Assembly: GCA_030429735.1 (NCBI GenBank)
Contig: JAUIET010000001.1
Coordinates: forward strand, 248,001-312,000
Length of the DNA: 64,000 bases
Origin: Gammaproteobacteria bacterium
GTDB lineage: Bacteria > Pseudomonadota > Gammaproteobacteria > Pseudomonadales > JAUIET01
Reading direction: 5' to 3'
Shown: positions 34,179 to 43,900 of the stretch, piece by piece
How the letters are laid out: each line of letters begins with the position of its first letter
Numbering within the stretch: position 1 is the first letter of the stretch
Notes under the pieces: generated by a model
What the model saw: the letters and a program-made list of their open reading frames with translations, nothing else
Databases searched by the model: none
What the model was told of the DNA's origin: nothing
Translations under genes and position numbers: made by a program

Positions 34179-36377
34179 TCAACACAAGCAAATAGGCTCT
34201 TGCTGGCTTTCTCGCGGCGAAATAACGCCTATCCGTGTTATTCCCGCGCCGTCTTCCAGCAAAGTCTGCTCTGCGTCACGCGACAATATGACCAGTAATC
34301 CGCCATTGGTTTGAGGGTCTAGCAGCAAATCCCTCTGTGCTGCAGAAACAGAGCCAGCAACATCGCAGCTGTTAAAACAATGCACCAACCCGGGAAACAA
34401 ACTGGAATGGTGACCTTCGCTGATCAGCTCAAGTGCGCCTGGCAAGGCTGGAATAGACGCCACATTCAGTTGCGCAGCTACCCCATCGTCCGGCAGCATC
34501 TCCAGCAAGTGACCAATCAAGCCAAAGCCACTTATGTCAGTCACTGATCGTGGAGAAACCTGCTGCAGCTGAAGCCAGAGCTCCCGATTACTGGTAAGCA
34601 TACTATCCAGTGCTGCCTCCAAAACATCCACGGTTGTCGCAGACAGCATATCCGCTGCCAGGATCACACCGGTCCCCAACGCCTTACTCATTACAATCAC
34701 GTCGTCGTTGCGGGCACCCTGTTTTGCCCAGCGATTCGCCAGCACCACCTCACCATTGACGACTACGCCAAGATGGTCTTCCACACCTTCCGAGCTATGG
34801 CCACCCGCCAGCACAGCCTGATGACCCTGCAAGGCATCACTAACACCCTGCATAAGCCTTAGATGATCTCGCTGCTGCAAGCGCGGATGCGCAAAACGCA
34901 AATTGGCCCACACTTGCACATATTTGGGCGTCGCACCCATCGCATACAGATCATTCATCGCATGATGCACCGCAATTTTGGCAAATGTGTAATGATCGTC
35001 AGTAAAGCTCCTGAAACCATCAATACTCTGCACCATGGCCATCGCAGCTGATGGTTGCCAAACGGCAGCATCCTCCACCGTGTGCAAGGCCGGGTGCAGG
35101 CTTGCTGACTTGACAGCTGGTAATTTATCAAGGTTTTCATAAAGCCCAACAGGCCCCAGCTTACTGCCACAGCCGGCGCAATGCATGCGCTGTTCGGACT
35201 CATGCCTATCGGGTGATTTGGGACGCGAACTCATATCCTGCTTTTTGGCCAGCTCCACAAACTGGCTCATAAATGCAGAATCAATCCTCTTTTTCCAACG
35301 CCACACCCAGGACCCGGATACGCTCAAACCATTTCGACTCGCTATTGCTGATTGATCCCCGAGGGTAATCAGCTTTAGAAATTCTGATTGCAATCGCAAG
35401 GTTCGATAGGGTTTTTTCGAAAAGAAACGACGCAGGTTATCTGCCAGAAAGGGTGCCTGTCGCACAGCGTATACACCGGCTTTCGGTTTGGGTGAGTTGA
35501 CCAGACAGGCTATATCTCCTGCGGCAAACACATTGCGATGCGAGCAGCTTTGCAAGTAATCGTTCACTTCGATGAAGCCATTGTCGTCGCACGCCAAACC
35601 ACTTTGCTTCGGCCAACTTGCCGCTGCCGCAGCTGTCGTGACAAACACCGTATCCATCGGCAGAAAATTGCCATTGCCGGACCAGACGCCCTTGTCGTCT
35701 ACTTTACTCAGCGTGAAACCGGAATGCAGTTCTACTCCCAGCTTGCCTAGTTGCTGCTCCGCAATTGCCGCTGCTCTGGCAGGCATACCAGGCATTAGCT
35801 GATTGCTGTTGTACAGCAGGTGCATATGACATTGCTCTCGGTCTCGCAGGCGATAGGCCAATGCCAAACACAACTCTGTACCACCAACGCCTGCACCAAC
35901 AACCGCAATATTCTGATCAAGCGGCTCACTTCTGAGCCTAGCTTCCAACGCAGACCATTGTTTGTGAAACTCGGCGATGGGCTTCACGCCGGTTGCGAAC
36001 TCCTGCCCCTCTATTCCCTTAAATGATGGGTTGGATCCAGTGTCAATTGACAGGCAGTCATAGGGCAAACTTGCCTGGTCTTCTATCCGGACCTGTTGCG
36101 CATCCAGGTGCAATTCAAACACCCGACCTTTTATGAAACGAACGCCCGCCGCTCTGCACAAAGCGTGTAAGTCAATCAGGGTATCTGCGTGCTCGAAATG
36201 ACCGGCAACATAGCCTGGCAACATGCCTGAGTATGGCGTGTCGCGCTGCTCAGACACCAGAGTAATCCGAACATCCGGAATAGGCTGCATCGCAAAAGAC
36301 TTGATAGCAAGCACATGCGCGTGCCCGCCACCCACAAGAACCAGGTCGTGTCTATAAAAAGGCAGCCTAGCCATCAT
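34179..36377 (-). CDS. selD: Selenide, water dikinase fused to an FAD-dependent oxidoreductase
   Basis: 732 residues. Residues 1-380 form a pyridine-nucleotide-disulfide/NDH-2-like oxidoreductase: HDLVLVGGGHAHV and NIAVVGAGVGGTEL are the two dinucleotide-binding motifs, and NVFAAGDIA is the FAD motif near its end. Residues about 390-732 are SelD, which makes selenophosphate from selenide and ATP. MHCAGCGSKLGP contains the catalytic Cys and Lys; the second Cys of the E. coli motif is Ser here. AGGHSSEG and ISGFGLIGHL are SelD core motifs. Such fusions are known in many bacteria; the oxidoreductase half is thought to help supply reduced selenium. The start ATG at 36377 (or 36374) lies inside the end of mnmH, so the genes overlap. 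Confidence 0.92.
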   Translation of the reverse strand: MMARLPFYRHDLVLVGGGHAHVLAIKSFAMQPIPDVRITLVSEQRDTPYSGMLPGYVAGHFEHADTLIDLHALCRAAGVRFIKGRVFELHLDAQQVRIEDQASLPYDCLSIDTGSNPSFKGIEGQEFATGVKPIAEFHKQWSALEARLRSEPLDQNIAVVGAGVGGTELCLALAYRLRDREQCHMHLLYNSNQLMPGMPARAAAIAEQQLGKLGVELHSGFTLSKVDDKGVWSGNGNFLPMDTVFVTTAAAAASWPKQSGLACDDNGFIEVNDYLQSCSHRNVFAAGDIACLVNSPKPKAGVYAVRQAPFLADNLRRFFSKKPYRTLRLQSEFLKLITLGDQSAIASRNGLSVSGSWVWRWKKRIDSAFMSQFVELAKKQDMSSRPKSPDRHESEQRMHCAGCGSKLGPVGLYENLDKLPAVKSASLHPALHTVEDAAVWQPSAAMAMVQSIDGFRSFTDDHYTFAKIAVHHAMNDLYAMGATPKYVQVWANLRFAHPRLQQRDHLRLMQGVSDALQGHQAVLAGGHSSEGVEDHLGVVVNGEVVLANRWAKQGARNDDVIVMSKALGTGVILAADMLSATTVDVLEAALDSMLTSNRELWLQLQQVSPRSVTDISGFGLIGHLLEMLPDDGVAAQLNVASIPALPGALELISEGHHSSLFPGLVHCFNSCDVAGSVSAAQRDLLLDPQTNGGLLVILSRDAEQTLLEDGAGITRIGVISPRESQQEPICLC

Positions 36378-37485
36378 TGTTCTTTCGCTCATGCAACCAC
36401 TGCAGCACTTCGTCGTGTTCACCGCTGAACACAATTCTGCCTTCCTGCTTGTTTAGCTGATAGTCATACAGTTTGTCGTAGTAAGAAGTCAGCAGCTGCT
36501 CAAACATCAAATCAAAGCCACCCCAATCCTGGCGTTCTTTAAGCTGCTCAATCGCGCCCGGTAGCATCTGACACAATCGTTGGTGCTGGAGACCGCCAAG
36601 TCGTTTGCTGATTTTGTCCAGCGATGAACGCACAGAAGCGTGTAATTTTTGCCACGCAGCATCTGACTCGAACGATTCAGCATTGTAGTGATCCAGGGCA
36701 AACTGAATATAGTCGCGACGCAAGCGCTGAACGCGCTGACCATGACTTGCTGTTAACCGAATAATCGGCGCATTTCGCATTGCGGTCTGTAATTGCACCG
36801 GTAAATTCAAGCGTCCAATCAATCTGGATTCAGCTTCGATCAAAATCGGCCCGTGCCCGACCGCGTCTTGTCTAAGCCAGTTAATTATCACTCTATTCTC
36901 AAAATCAACCTGGCTGGGTTGCGGCTCAAATACGGCGCCAAAAGCACTGCCCCGATGCCGTGCGTGGCCTTCCAGGTCAATACTCTGGTCGAAGGAATTC
37001 AATAAGTCTGTCTTGCCAACAGCGGTTGCACCGGCAACAAGCATCAGGCGGTTTCCCTCGGCAAGTCGATTGAGTTGGTTGAGCAAAAACCGGCGTAGAG
37101 ACTTATAGCCACCCTCAACAAGCGGATAGTCCACACCCGCTTCTTGCAACCATTGCTGGGCGATATGAGACCTGAACCCGCCCCTGAAACAGTATAGGTA
37201 ACCATCAGAATAACGCTGGCTATGGGCTAACCAGGCCTCAATGCGCTGCGCACGAACCCTGGGCGACGCAAGCTCGAGGCCACGCGAGATCGCCGCTTCC
37301 TGGCCATGGTCAGCGAAAACGCATCCGATTTCATGGCGTTGCACATCGTCAAGAATGGGATGGTTGGTCGCATTAGGGAATGCCCCGGCTGCAAACTCCA
37401 CCGGGGCACGCACGTCCAATAGCTGAGTACCGTTCAAAAACAGATCATAGAAATCAGCCACGCCGATATTGGAACTGCTTGCCAT
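36367..37485 (-). CDS. mnmH: tRNA 2-selenouridine synthase
   Basis: 372 residues, normal length for MnmH (SelU/YbbB). An N-terminal rhodanese domain has LLDVRAPVEF and the catalytic Cys in YLYCFRGGFRS. A P-loop domain follows, with Walker A GATAVGKTDLL and the family motif HRGSAFG. It replaces sulfur by selenium in 2-thiouridine at the wobble position of tRNAs for Lys, Glu and Gln, using selenophosphate from SelD through a geranylated intermediate. It starts 11 bases after an AhpD-like gene and overlaps selD, so donor and user of selenophosphate are in one operon. No selA, selB or selC is seen in the window, which fits a selenouridine-only use of selenium. Confidence 0.95.
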   Translation of the reverse strand: MASSSNIGVADFYDLFLNGTQLLDVRAPVEFAAGAFPNATNHPILDDVQRHEIGCVFADHGQEAAISRGLELASPRVRAQRIEAWLAHSQRYSDGYLYCFRGGFRSHIAQQWLQEAGVDYPLVEGGYKSLRRFLLNQLNRLAEGNRLMLVAGATAVGKTDLLNSFDQSIDLEGHARHRGSAFGAVFEPQPSQVDFENRVIINWLRQDAVGHGPILIEAESRLIGRLNLPVQLQTAMRNAPIIRLTASHGQRVQRLRRDYIQFALDHYNAESFESDAAWQKLHASVRSSLDKISKRLGGLQHQRLCQMLPGAIEQLKERQDWGGFDLMFEQLLTSYYDKLYDYQLNKQEGRIVFSGEHDEVLQWLHERKNNDG

Positions 37486-37496
37486 GGGCAGAACAC

Positions 37497-38015
37497 CTAT
37501 TCCGGGACGGCCATTGGGATCAACGGCAAATCATGTTCAGGCATGCCACCGAACGCAACGGCGCAACGGGAAAACGTGTTAAACAGCAGTAGTGCTACGG
37601 ACATATGCGCCAGCTCAGCGGCAGTGAATTCGCCCTGCAATTGCTGCTCGGTAGACGCGCTCATGTCATCCGGCGAAGAAAGATAATGATCGCAAAATGT
37701 AAGTATCAGCTTTTCCCGCCGGCTCAAATCGCTGGCAGCAAATTCATTGTTTATTTTCGCAATCTTTTCCTCAGTTAATCCGGCCTCAGTAGCAACGTCG
37801 TAGCGTACGGCCTTACAGAAAACACAGCCCACTTCGCGGGCATTACGCAGGCGGATCATCTCCAATTCTGCGGCATTGAGAGGGCCGTTTTTCCAAACAG
37901 TAGCATTAAGCCTCAAGTACGGCTCGATCACTTCGGGCACTAAACCAAGTACAGAATCTCGAACAACGTTTCCGGTTTTCTTTGGTGGAGAACTGCTGAT
38001 TCGTGGAGCGCTCAT
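37497..38015 (-). CDS. Carboxymuconolactone decarboxylase/AhpD-like protein with CxxC
   Basis: 172 residues from the ATG at 38015, chosen because it overlaps the upstream stop codon as ATGA. A longer reading frame reaches 38057 but would run into the upstream gene. The core MIRLRNAREVGCVFCKAVR carries the E..CxxC motif of AhpD-like alkylhydroperoxidases. The His that normally follows the second Cys is Arg here, so peroxidase relay chemistry may differ. LTFCDHYLSSP and a helical C-terminus follow, as in the family. No reaction is certain. Its position inside a selenium operon suggests a redox or selenium-handling role (inference). Confidence 0.85.
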   Translation of the reverse strand: MSAPRISSSPPKKTGNVVRDSVLGLVPEVIEPYLRLNATVWKNGPLNAAELEMIRLRNAREVGCVFCKAVRYDVATEAGLTEEKIAKINNEFAASDLSRREKLILTFCDHYLSSPDDMSASTEQQLQGEFTAAELAHMSVALLLFNTFSRCAVAFGGMPEHDLPLIPMAVPE

Positions 38016-38485
38016 GGATGCAACTCCGCAGCAGATAAATCTCCGCCAATGCGCCACAGCTTTCGCAGTCTGCTACTACCGTAGAACACGCCTAATGCCT
38101 GGACAAGCGCAACCAGACCTGGCTCGCCAACATGCTCTTTTACCGCGTCTGCCTGCGCGTCAGTGATCGCATGCACATCCATGGCGTACACTTCAGTGAA
38201 TGCCAGACAGGCTTTTTCGGCATCGGAAAATTGGTCGCTATCAGTCCATTGTCGAACTTCTTTCGTCAGGTCAGCCAAGTTGTTCGCCACGTCGCAATCT
38301 TGGCTTTCATTTTCACCGAGCATGCCATGCAGCTGATCCATACGTATTTTGCACAGCGGCAACACCGAGCGTGGTAACTGCGGTAAGCAGTCAAAGCTGC
38401 GCTGAAAATCTGCGAACAATGGACTGAGTTCTTGATGTTGCCCAACCCATTCAGTCAGGTTGCGACGAGGGCGATGTTCACTCAT
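38012..38485 (-). CDS. AhpD-like all-helical protein lacking CxxC
   Basis: 157 residues from the ATG at 38485. The frame is open to 38530, but the extra 15 codons cover the likely -10 element and read like non-coding sequence. The helical pattern, with VLPLCKIRMDQLHGM, EKACLAFTEVYAMDVHAITDAQ and GLVALVQALGVF, resembles carboxymuconolactone-decarboxylase-fold proteins. The CxxC pair is missing (a single Cys in PLCKIRMDQ). It may pair with the CxxC-bearing paralogue encoded next, with which it overlaps by four bases. It is the first gene of the operon with mnmH and selD. Confidence 0.7.
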   Translation of the reverse strand: MSEHRPRRNLTEWVGQHQELSPLFADFQRSFDCLPQLPRSVLPLCKIRMDQLHGMLGENESQDCDVANNLADLTKEVRQWTDSDQFSDAEKACLAFTEVYAMDVHAITDAQADAVKEHVGEPGLVALVQALGVFYGSSRLRKLWRIGGDLSAAELHP

Positions 38486-38529
38486 ACGGGCGCTCACATA
38501 AACACTCTTGTAGATATAACTATGCAGCA

Positions 38530-38558
38530 TTATAGGGATTCCTAAACATCATTTGTAG
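38530..38558 (-). promoter_or_regulatory. Candidate promoter of the selenium operon
   Basis: On the minus strand an exact TATAAT is preceded at 17 bases by a weak TACAAA. Transcription would begin about 36 bases before the ATG at 38485. The same short gap must hold the promoter of the divergent cydAB genes, for which I see no clear consensus. Confidence 0.45.
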
Positions 38559-38587
38559 GAATGATGATCCCGTGCCACTATCTTTGC

Positions 38588-39940
38588 ATGACTGAACTCG
38601 ACCCACTGCTGTTGTCCAGGCTTCAGTTCGCGCTGAACATCAGCTTTCATATTCTGTTTCCAAGCCTGTCCATAGGCTTGGCTTGGCTGCTTCTCTATTT
38701 CCGGATACGCAACACCCTCAGCGGGGATCAGGCCTGGGCTTACGCGTATCAATTCTGGGTAAAGGTCTTCGCGCTGACCTTCGCATTGGGCGTAGTGTCA
38801 GGCATTGTGATGAGTTTTCAATTCGGCACTAACTGGCCAGGATTTATGGAGCGCGCGAGCAATATTGCCGGCCCGCTATTGGGCTATGAAGTACTGACTG
38901 CATTTTTCCTGGAAGCCAGCTTTTTGGGCATCATGCTGTTTGGCAAAGACCGTGTGTCGAATCGTGTGCACCTTATTGCCAGCTTTTTTGTTGCATTTGG
39001 TACCACCCTATCCGCGTTCTGGATTCTAGCATTGAACTCATGGATGCAAACCCCCACCGGCTATCGCATTGAGAATGGTCAGTTTTACCCCGAAAGCTGG
39101 ATAGATATTATTTTCAATCCAACCTTTCCGTATATGTTCACCCATATGATGAACGCATCGTTTCTAACCGCCGCGTTCTTTATATCCGGAATCAGCGCAC
39201 TACGTATCCGCAATGGCCTGGATGGTCCGGCGACCCGGAAAATACTTCGTTCTGCAGTGTGCATCGCGGCCGTGCTTGCACCTTTGCAAATTGTGATTGG
39301 GGATCTATATGGTCTGCATGTCGCGAAGAGTCAACCGGCTAAGGTTGCTGCTTTGGAGGCTATTTGGGAAACAAGCCGTGGCGCGAATCTGACACTGTTT
39401 GGCTGGCCGGATGAACACATAAAGGAAACCCGGTACAGCATTGAAGTTCCGAAGCTTGGCAGCCTGATACTAACGCATGACCTCGATGGCGAAGTAAAAG
39501 GCCTTAATGAGTTTGAGAATGCACACCCACCGGTTGCACCGGTGTTTTTCGCGTTCCGGACTATGGTTGGCGTGGGCGTACTCATGATACTCAGCGCCTG
39601 GCTCGGCGTTTGGCATACGCGCAAAAGCAGAACTGCCAGCGGTTGGGTATTGCGAGTACTGGCAGGCATGACGTTTTCCGGCTGGATTGCCACGCTCGCC
39701 GGCTGGTATGTAACGGAAGTAGGTCGACAGCCATTTATCATTTATGGTGAGTTGCGCGTGGCCGATATTGTGGCAGATCACGGGCAAGGGCCATTACTGG
39801 GCACACTGCTGGCATACGCGCTGGTTTACTCGGCACTCCTGGTCGCCTACATAAGTACCATCCGTTTTATGGCCAGCAAGCCGGCAGCTTCTTTGGCGAT
39901 GCACGCACAATGGCAACGCAGCGGAGAGGCACATGGCTGA
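38588..39940 (+). CDS. cydA: Cytochrome bd-type quinol oxidase subunit I (CIO type)
   Basis: About 450 residues with nine or so membrane helices. LLSRLQFALNISFHILFPS contains the heme b595 His, and GPLLGYEVLTAFFLEASFLG the conserved acidic residues. FTHMMNASFL holds a heme b558 ligand His, and GRQPFIIYGELRVADIV is the CydA signature. The quinol-binding loop is short, as in cyanide-insensitive (CioA) oxidases, rather than the long loop of E. coli CydA. The enzyme oxidises quinol and reduces oxygen to water at the inner membrane. The ATG at 38588 matches the family N-terminus; ATGs at 38561/38564 close behind TAGGA would add eight or nine residues and are possible. It overlaps cydB by eight bases. 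Confidence 0.94.
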   Translation: MTELDPLLLSRLQFALNISFHILFPSLSIGLAWLLLYFRIRNTLSGDQAWAYAYQFWVKVFALTFALGVVSGIVMSFQFGTNWPGFMERASNIAGPLLGYEVLTAFFLEASFLGIMLFGKDRVSNRVHLIASFFVAFGTTLSAFWILALNSWMQTPTGYRIENGQFYPESWIDIIFNPTFPYMFTHMMNASFLTAAFFISGISALRIRNGLDGPATRKILRSAVCIAAVLAPLQIVIGDLYGLHVAKSQPAKVAALEAIWETSRGANLTLFGWPDEHIKETRYSIEVPKLGSLILTHDLDGEVKGLNEFENAHPPVAPVFFAFRTMVGVGVLMILSAWLGVWHTRKSRTASGWVLRVLAGMTFSGWIATLAGWYVTEVGRQPFIIYGELRVADIVADHGQGPLLGTLLAYALVYSALLVAYISTIRFMASKPAASLAMHAQWQRSGEAHG

Positions 39941-40943
39941 ATTTTTGCCAGTATTCTACTTCTTTATCATGGGTCTGGCCCTGCTTGTTTACGTTGTACT
40001 GGACGGCTACGACCTCGGCATCGGTTTGCTTTTCCCTTGGGCAAACAGTGCTGAGAAAGACCTGATGATCGCCAGCATCGGTCCGTTTTGGGACGCAAAT
40101 GAGACATGGATAGTGCTTGGGGTTGGCGTATTACTGATTGCGTTTCCTCATGCACATGGAGAAATTCTGGCGAGTTTGTATATACCGGTTACGATCATGC
40201 TGATCGGTCTGGTACTTCGTGGCGTTGCCTTTGAATTCAGAGTAAAGGCAGGTGAACGCTATAAAGCGCGCTGGAATCAGTGTTTCTTTTCGGGTTCATT
40301 AATCGCCAGCCTGGCTCAGGGGTGGATGCTCGGTGCGTATATCACGGCTCTTGAAACCAACACCATTAGCCGCTTGTTTTCAATCGGCATCGCACTGGCG
40401 TTGCCTGCATTGTATGTACTGCTGGGTTGTGCTTGGCTATTGATTAAAACAGAGAATGATTTGTATCGTAAGGCAATCGGCTGGGCACGAGTTATGTTGG
40501 TGCCAATGGCCACCGGACTGCTGCTTGTCTCTGTTGCCACACCACTGGTATCAGAATCTATAGCTGAAAAATGGTTTACGGTGCAGAATTTTATTGGCCT
40601 CCTGCCAATTCCTCTGAGCTGCGGCATCGCTCTGCTAAGTATTGCAACCATGCTCAAACACCCGAGCTGGTTGTATGGCGGCAGAGAATGGTTCGTTTTT
40701 GCCGCGTTGCTGGTGATCTGCCTGATGGCAGGATTAGGTCTGGCGTACAGCATTTATCCCTACATCATTATTGATCGCCTAACGCTATGGGAAGCAGCCG
40801 CCGCCACAGAGTCACTCAGCTTTATTGCGTATGGCGTGTTATTAAGTGTTCCTGCAATTGCCGTCTACACCGGATTTACCTACTGGGTATTCAGAGGAAA
40901 GAGCGCAACACTGAGCTATGGTGATATCGAGAAAAAGCCGTAG
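39933..40943 (+). CDS. cydB: Cytochrome bd-type quinol oxidase subunit II (CIO type)
   Basis: 336 residues, about eight membrane helices. VVLDGYDLGIGLLFPW, GPFWDANETWIVLG and FPHAHGEILASLYIP are the conserved opening motifs of CydB/CioB. It pairs with CydA to form the oxidase and carries no heme itself. The eight-base overlap with cydA indicates coupled translation. No small cydX gene is visible after it: the 47 bases to the converging putA stop have room for none, and I see no strong terminator there. Confidence 0.94.
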   Translation: MAEFLPVFYFFIMGLALLVYVVLDGYDLGIGLLFPWANSAEKDLMIASIGPFWDANETWIVLGVGVLLIAFPHAHGEILASLYIPVTIMLIGLVLRGVAFEFRVKAGERYKARWNQCFFSGSLIASLAQGWMLGAYITALETNTISRLFSIGIALALPALYVLLGCAWLLIKTENDLYRKAIGWARVMLVPMATGLLLVSVATPLVSESIAEKWFTVQNFIGLLPIPLSCGIALLSIATMLKHPSWLYGGREWFVFAALLVICLMAGLGLAYSIYPYIIIDRLTLWEAAAATESLSFIAYGVLLSVPAIAVYTGFTYWVFRGKSATLSYGDIEKKP

Positions 40944-40990
40944 TAATCGATCTGGAGCGCTTTTAGGGGTATTTTGGAATCGCGAATACG

Positions 40991-43900
40991 TTACGCAAGG
41001 TCTTCGCCCAGCGCGAGCAGTGATGCATTTCCACCCGAGGCGGTAGTATCCGTGGACACATGTTTTTCCAGTACCAGACGGCGCAGAAGTGTTTCCCCGA
41101 GTGGTTCATTGATCAGTGCCAGCAATGCGCCTTTACGGCGCCTTAATTGTCGTTCCAGAATGGCCAGCTGATCATCGCTTGCATTGCACAACACACCAGC
41201 TATTCCGGGTGAGTCTAACAACCCAGCAAGGTCGGCTGTACTCGTAAGCTCAAAAACGTCGAAACAGCAGCCAGAAATCGACATCAGCGCCTGCTGTGCG
41301 GGACCTATCGTTTCGTCCTTGCCGACAGTGGCGAGCACTGCATTACCCATCACCAGCGCCATACAGACCGACATCAGCAACTCGCCTTCATCGCTGGCTT
41401 CCAGTGCACACAACAGCCCCCTGGGCAGGTGAGACAGCTGGTTAAGCTCACCAGTTGGCCCGATTAGCTCCTGTACCTCTGCAAAGTCAAGCAAGGCCAG
41501 TTGTACCAGTTCATTTAGGCGCGACCACTGCGCGTCAGTGATGCCACAGTCACGCAATGCTTGCTGCAAACTGTCCCAACGGGCTGCCATTGGTTTCTCG
41601 GCCCACGTTTTCTGATCTGCCAGTAACTTTTGCTGATGCCTGAGAAGGTCTGCGCTCGCGGCAGCAGGGTTCATAGTTTCATCAAGCCTGTCTAACAGAT
41701 TGAAATTGGGCTGAGCAATCTCTCTGCGACTTGCCGGCTTCAGCAGCCGATACAAATAGGAAGGACCACCCGCTTTCGGCCCGGTTCCAGACAGGCCATG
41801 GCCACCAAAAGGCTGTACGCCTACGACTGCACCGATAGTGTTGCGGTTGATATAGATATTGCCAGCGTCCACGCAACGGGCTGCTTTTTCGCAGTGCGCA
41901 TCGATGCGGGAATGAATGCCAAACGTTAAGCCAAAGCCGGTGCTGTTGACTGCCTCGAGCACATTGTCAAACTCGTTGGCGGCGTAGCGAATAACATGTA
42001 CAACGGGCCCAAACACTTCGCCTCGCAATAAACCAATACTGTCGATCTCGTACAGTCTGGGTGCAAAAAAAGTGCCTTTCGCGCACTGCTCGCTTAACTC
42101 ACATCGATACACAAGCCTCGCCTTACCTCCGGCGCACAGCCCTTCCATATAATCGACATGACGCTGTAACGACTGCAATGCGCGCTGATCAATCACAGGA
42201 CCTATATCAGTGTTCAGGTAGACCGGGTCGCCTATTGCAAGTTGCTGCATGGCACCGGCAATCATCTCGATGCTTGCGTCAGCAGCATCGTCCTGAATAA
42301 ACAACACGCGTAGCGCAGAACATCGCTGCCCTGCGCTTTGAAACCCTGAGCTGATAACATCATCAACCAATTGCTCGGTCAGCGCGGTCGAATCCGCAAT
42401 CATGCAATTTTGACCACCCGTTTCTGCTACCAGCGGTATACGGGGGCCAGGACGATCAGCAAGGCTTCTCGCAATCAACTGCGCCGTCGCAGTGGAGCCA
42501 GTGAACATCACACCATGAATTCGAGGGTCTGGTACCAGGTACTCGCCAGCAACAGCACCGCTTGCACAAATTACCTGCAATACATCGTCAGGAAGTCCGC
42601 TTTCGCTTAACAATGACGCTGCTTTCAAGGCCACCAGGCTGGTTTGCTCGGCAGGTTTGGCGATCACACAGTTGCCTGCAGCCAGCGATGCTGTCACCTG
42701 GCCAAGGAATATAGCCAGCGGGAAATTCCACGGGCTGATGCACAACACAGTACCAAGAGCTTCCAGCTCCGAGTGCCGCCTTGTGATGATTTCCGCCTGT
42801 GAGGCGTAGTAACGGCAAAAGTCGATGGCCTCGCGTACCTCGCCCACACCATCGACCAAGGTTTTGCCAGCCTCTTTGGTGCATAACGCTATAAACTCAT
42901 GCTCATGCGCCTGCAAGGCATCTGCAAAGCGTCGTAAGATCTCTGCACGCGTGTCAACAGTGGTAGTCGACCAGTCTGATCTCACGTTTTCACTTTGCCT
43001 TAACGCTTTCTCGCAAGCCTCTTGACCTGCAAGCGATAAATAACCGATACACTCACTGCTGTTGGCCGGGTTGCACACCGGGTGCTGATTGCCACCCGAT
43101 GGATGATTTTTTGTCGCCTCTACAGCTGCCTGCGTCCAGCTGATAATTGCCTGATGTAACTGCTGGTACGCAGTGGCATCGTTTAGATCAATGCCTGTCG
43201 AATTTTTACGTTGTTCGCCGTAAATATCAGCTGGCAGCGCAATCCCGGGGTTCTGTGCCTGCGACCATTCCAGTGCTTTCGCTATGGGATCAGCCACTAA
43301 CGCTTCCAATGGCACAGAGTCGTCGACAATTTTGTTAACGAACGAGGTATTCGCACCATTTTCCAACAAGCGTCGCACCAAATACGCCAGTAAATCCTCA
43401 TGTTCTCCAACGGGTGCGTAGATGCGACAGGGAACGTCAATATCTGTCATCAAGCTGTTGTACAGTTCATCGCCCATACCGTGCAAGCGCTGAAACTCGT
43501 AGCCCTGATGATCACCTGCAATTTCCAACACTGCGGATACCGTATTGGCATTGTGGGTTGCAAATTGGGGGTAGACAACACCACGATTTGCAAGCAAGAG
43601 CTTCGCACAGGCACGGTAGGAAATGTCGGTTGTCGCCTTGCGCGTAAAGACCGGATACCCGCTTAAACCTTCCAATTGCGCGTGTTTGACTTCAGTATCC
43701 CAATAGGCGCCTTTAACCAGCCGTATCATTAGCTGCCGCTGCTGTTGCCTGGCCAGTGCAACCAGCCATTGAACAACATCCAGCGCGCGTTTTTGATAGG
43801 CTTGCACAACAACGCCAAACCCGCCCCAGTCGCCCAATTCAGAATCGGTGTAGATTTTCTCAATCAACTCCAGAGAGAGTTCCAGGCGATCAGCCTCTTC

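Noticed and set aside
33868-34314. Possible 148-codon plus-strand gene between selD and the glycosyltransferase gene
   Set aside because: It overlaps both flanking genes, has no recognisable family and no ribosome site.
31832-38485. A selenocysteine system (selA, selB, selC or SECIS element)
   Set aside because: None was seen in the gaps; SelD with MnmH is sufficient for selenouridine.
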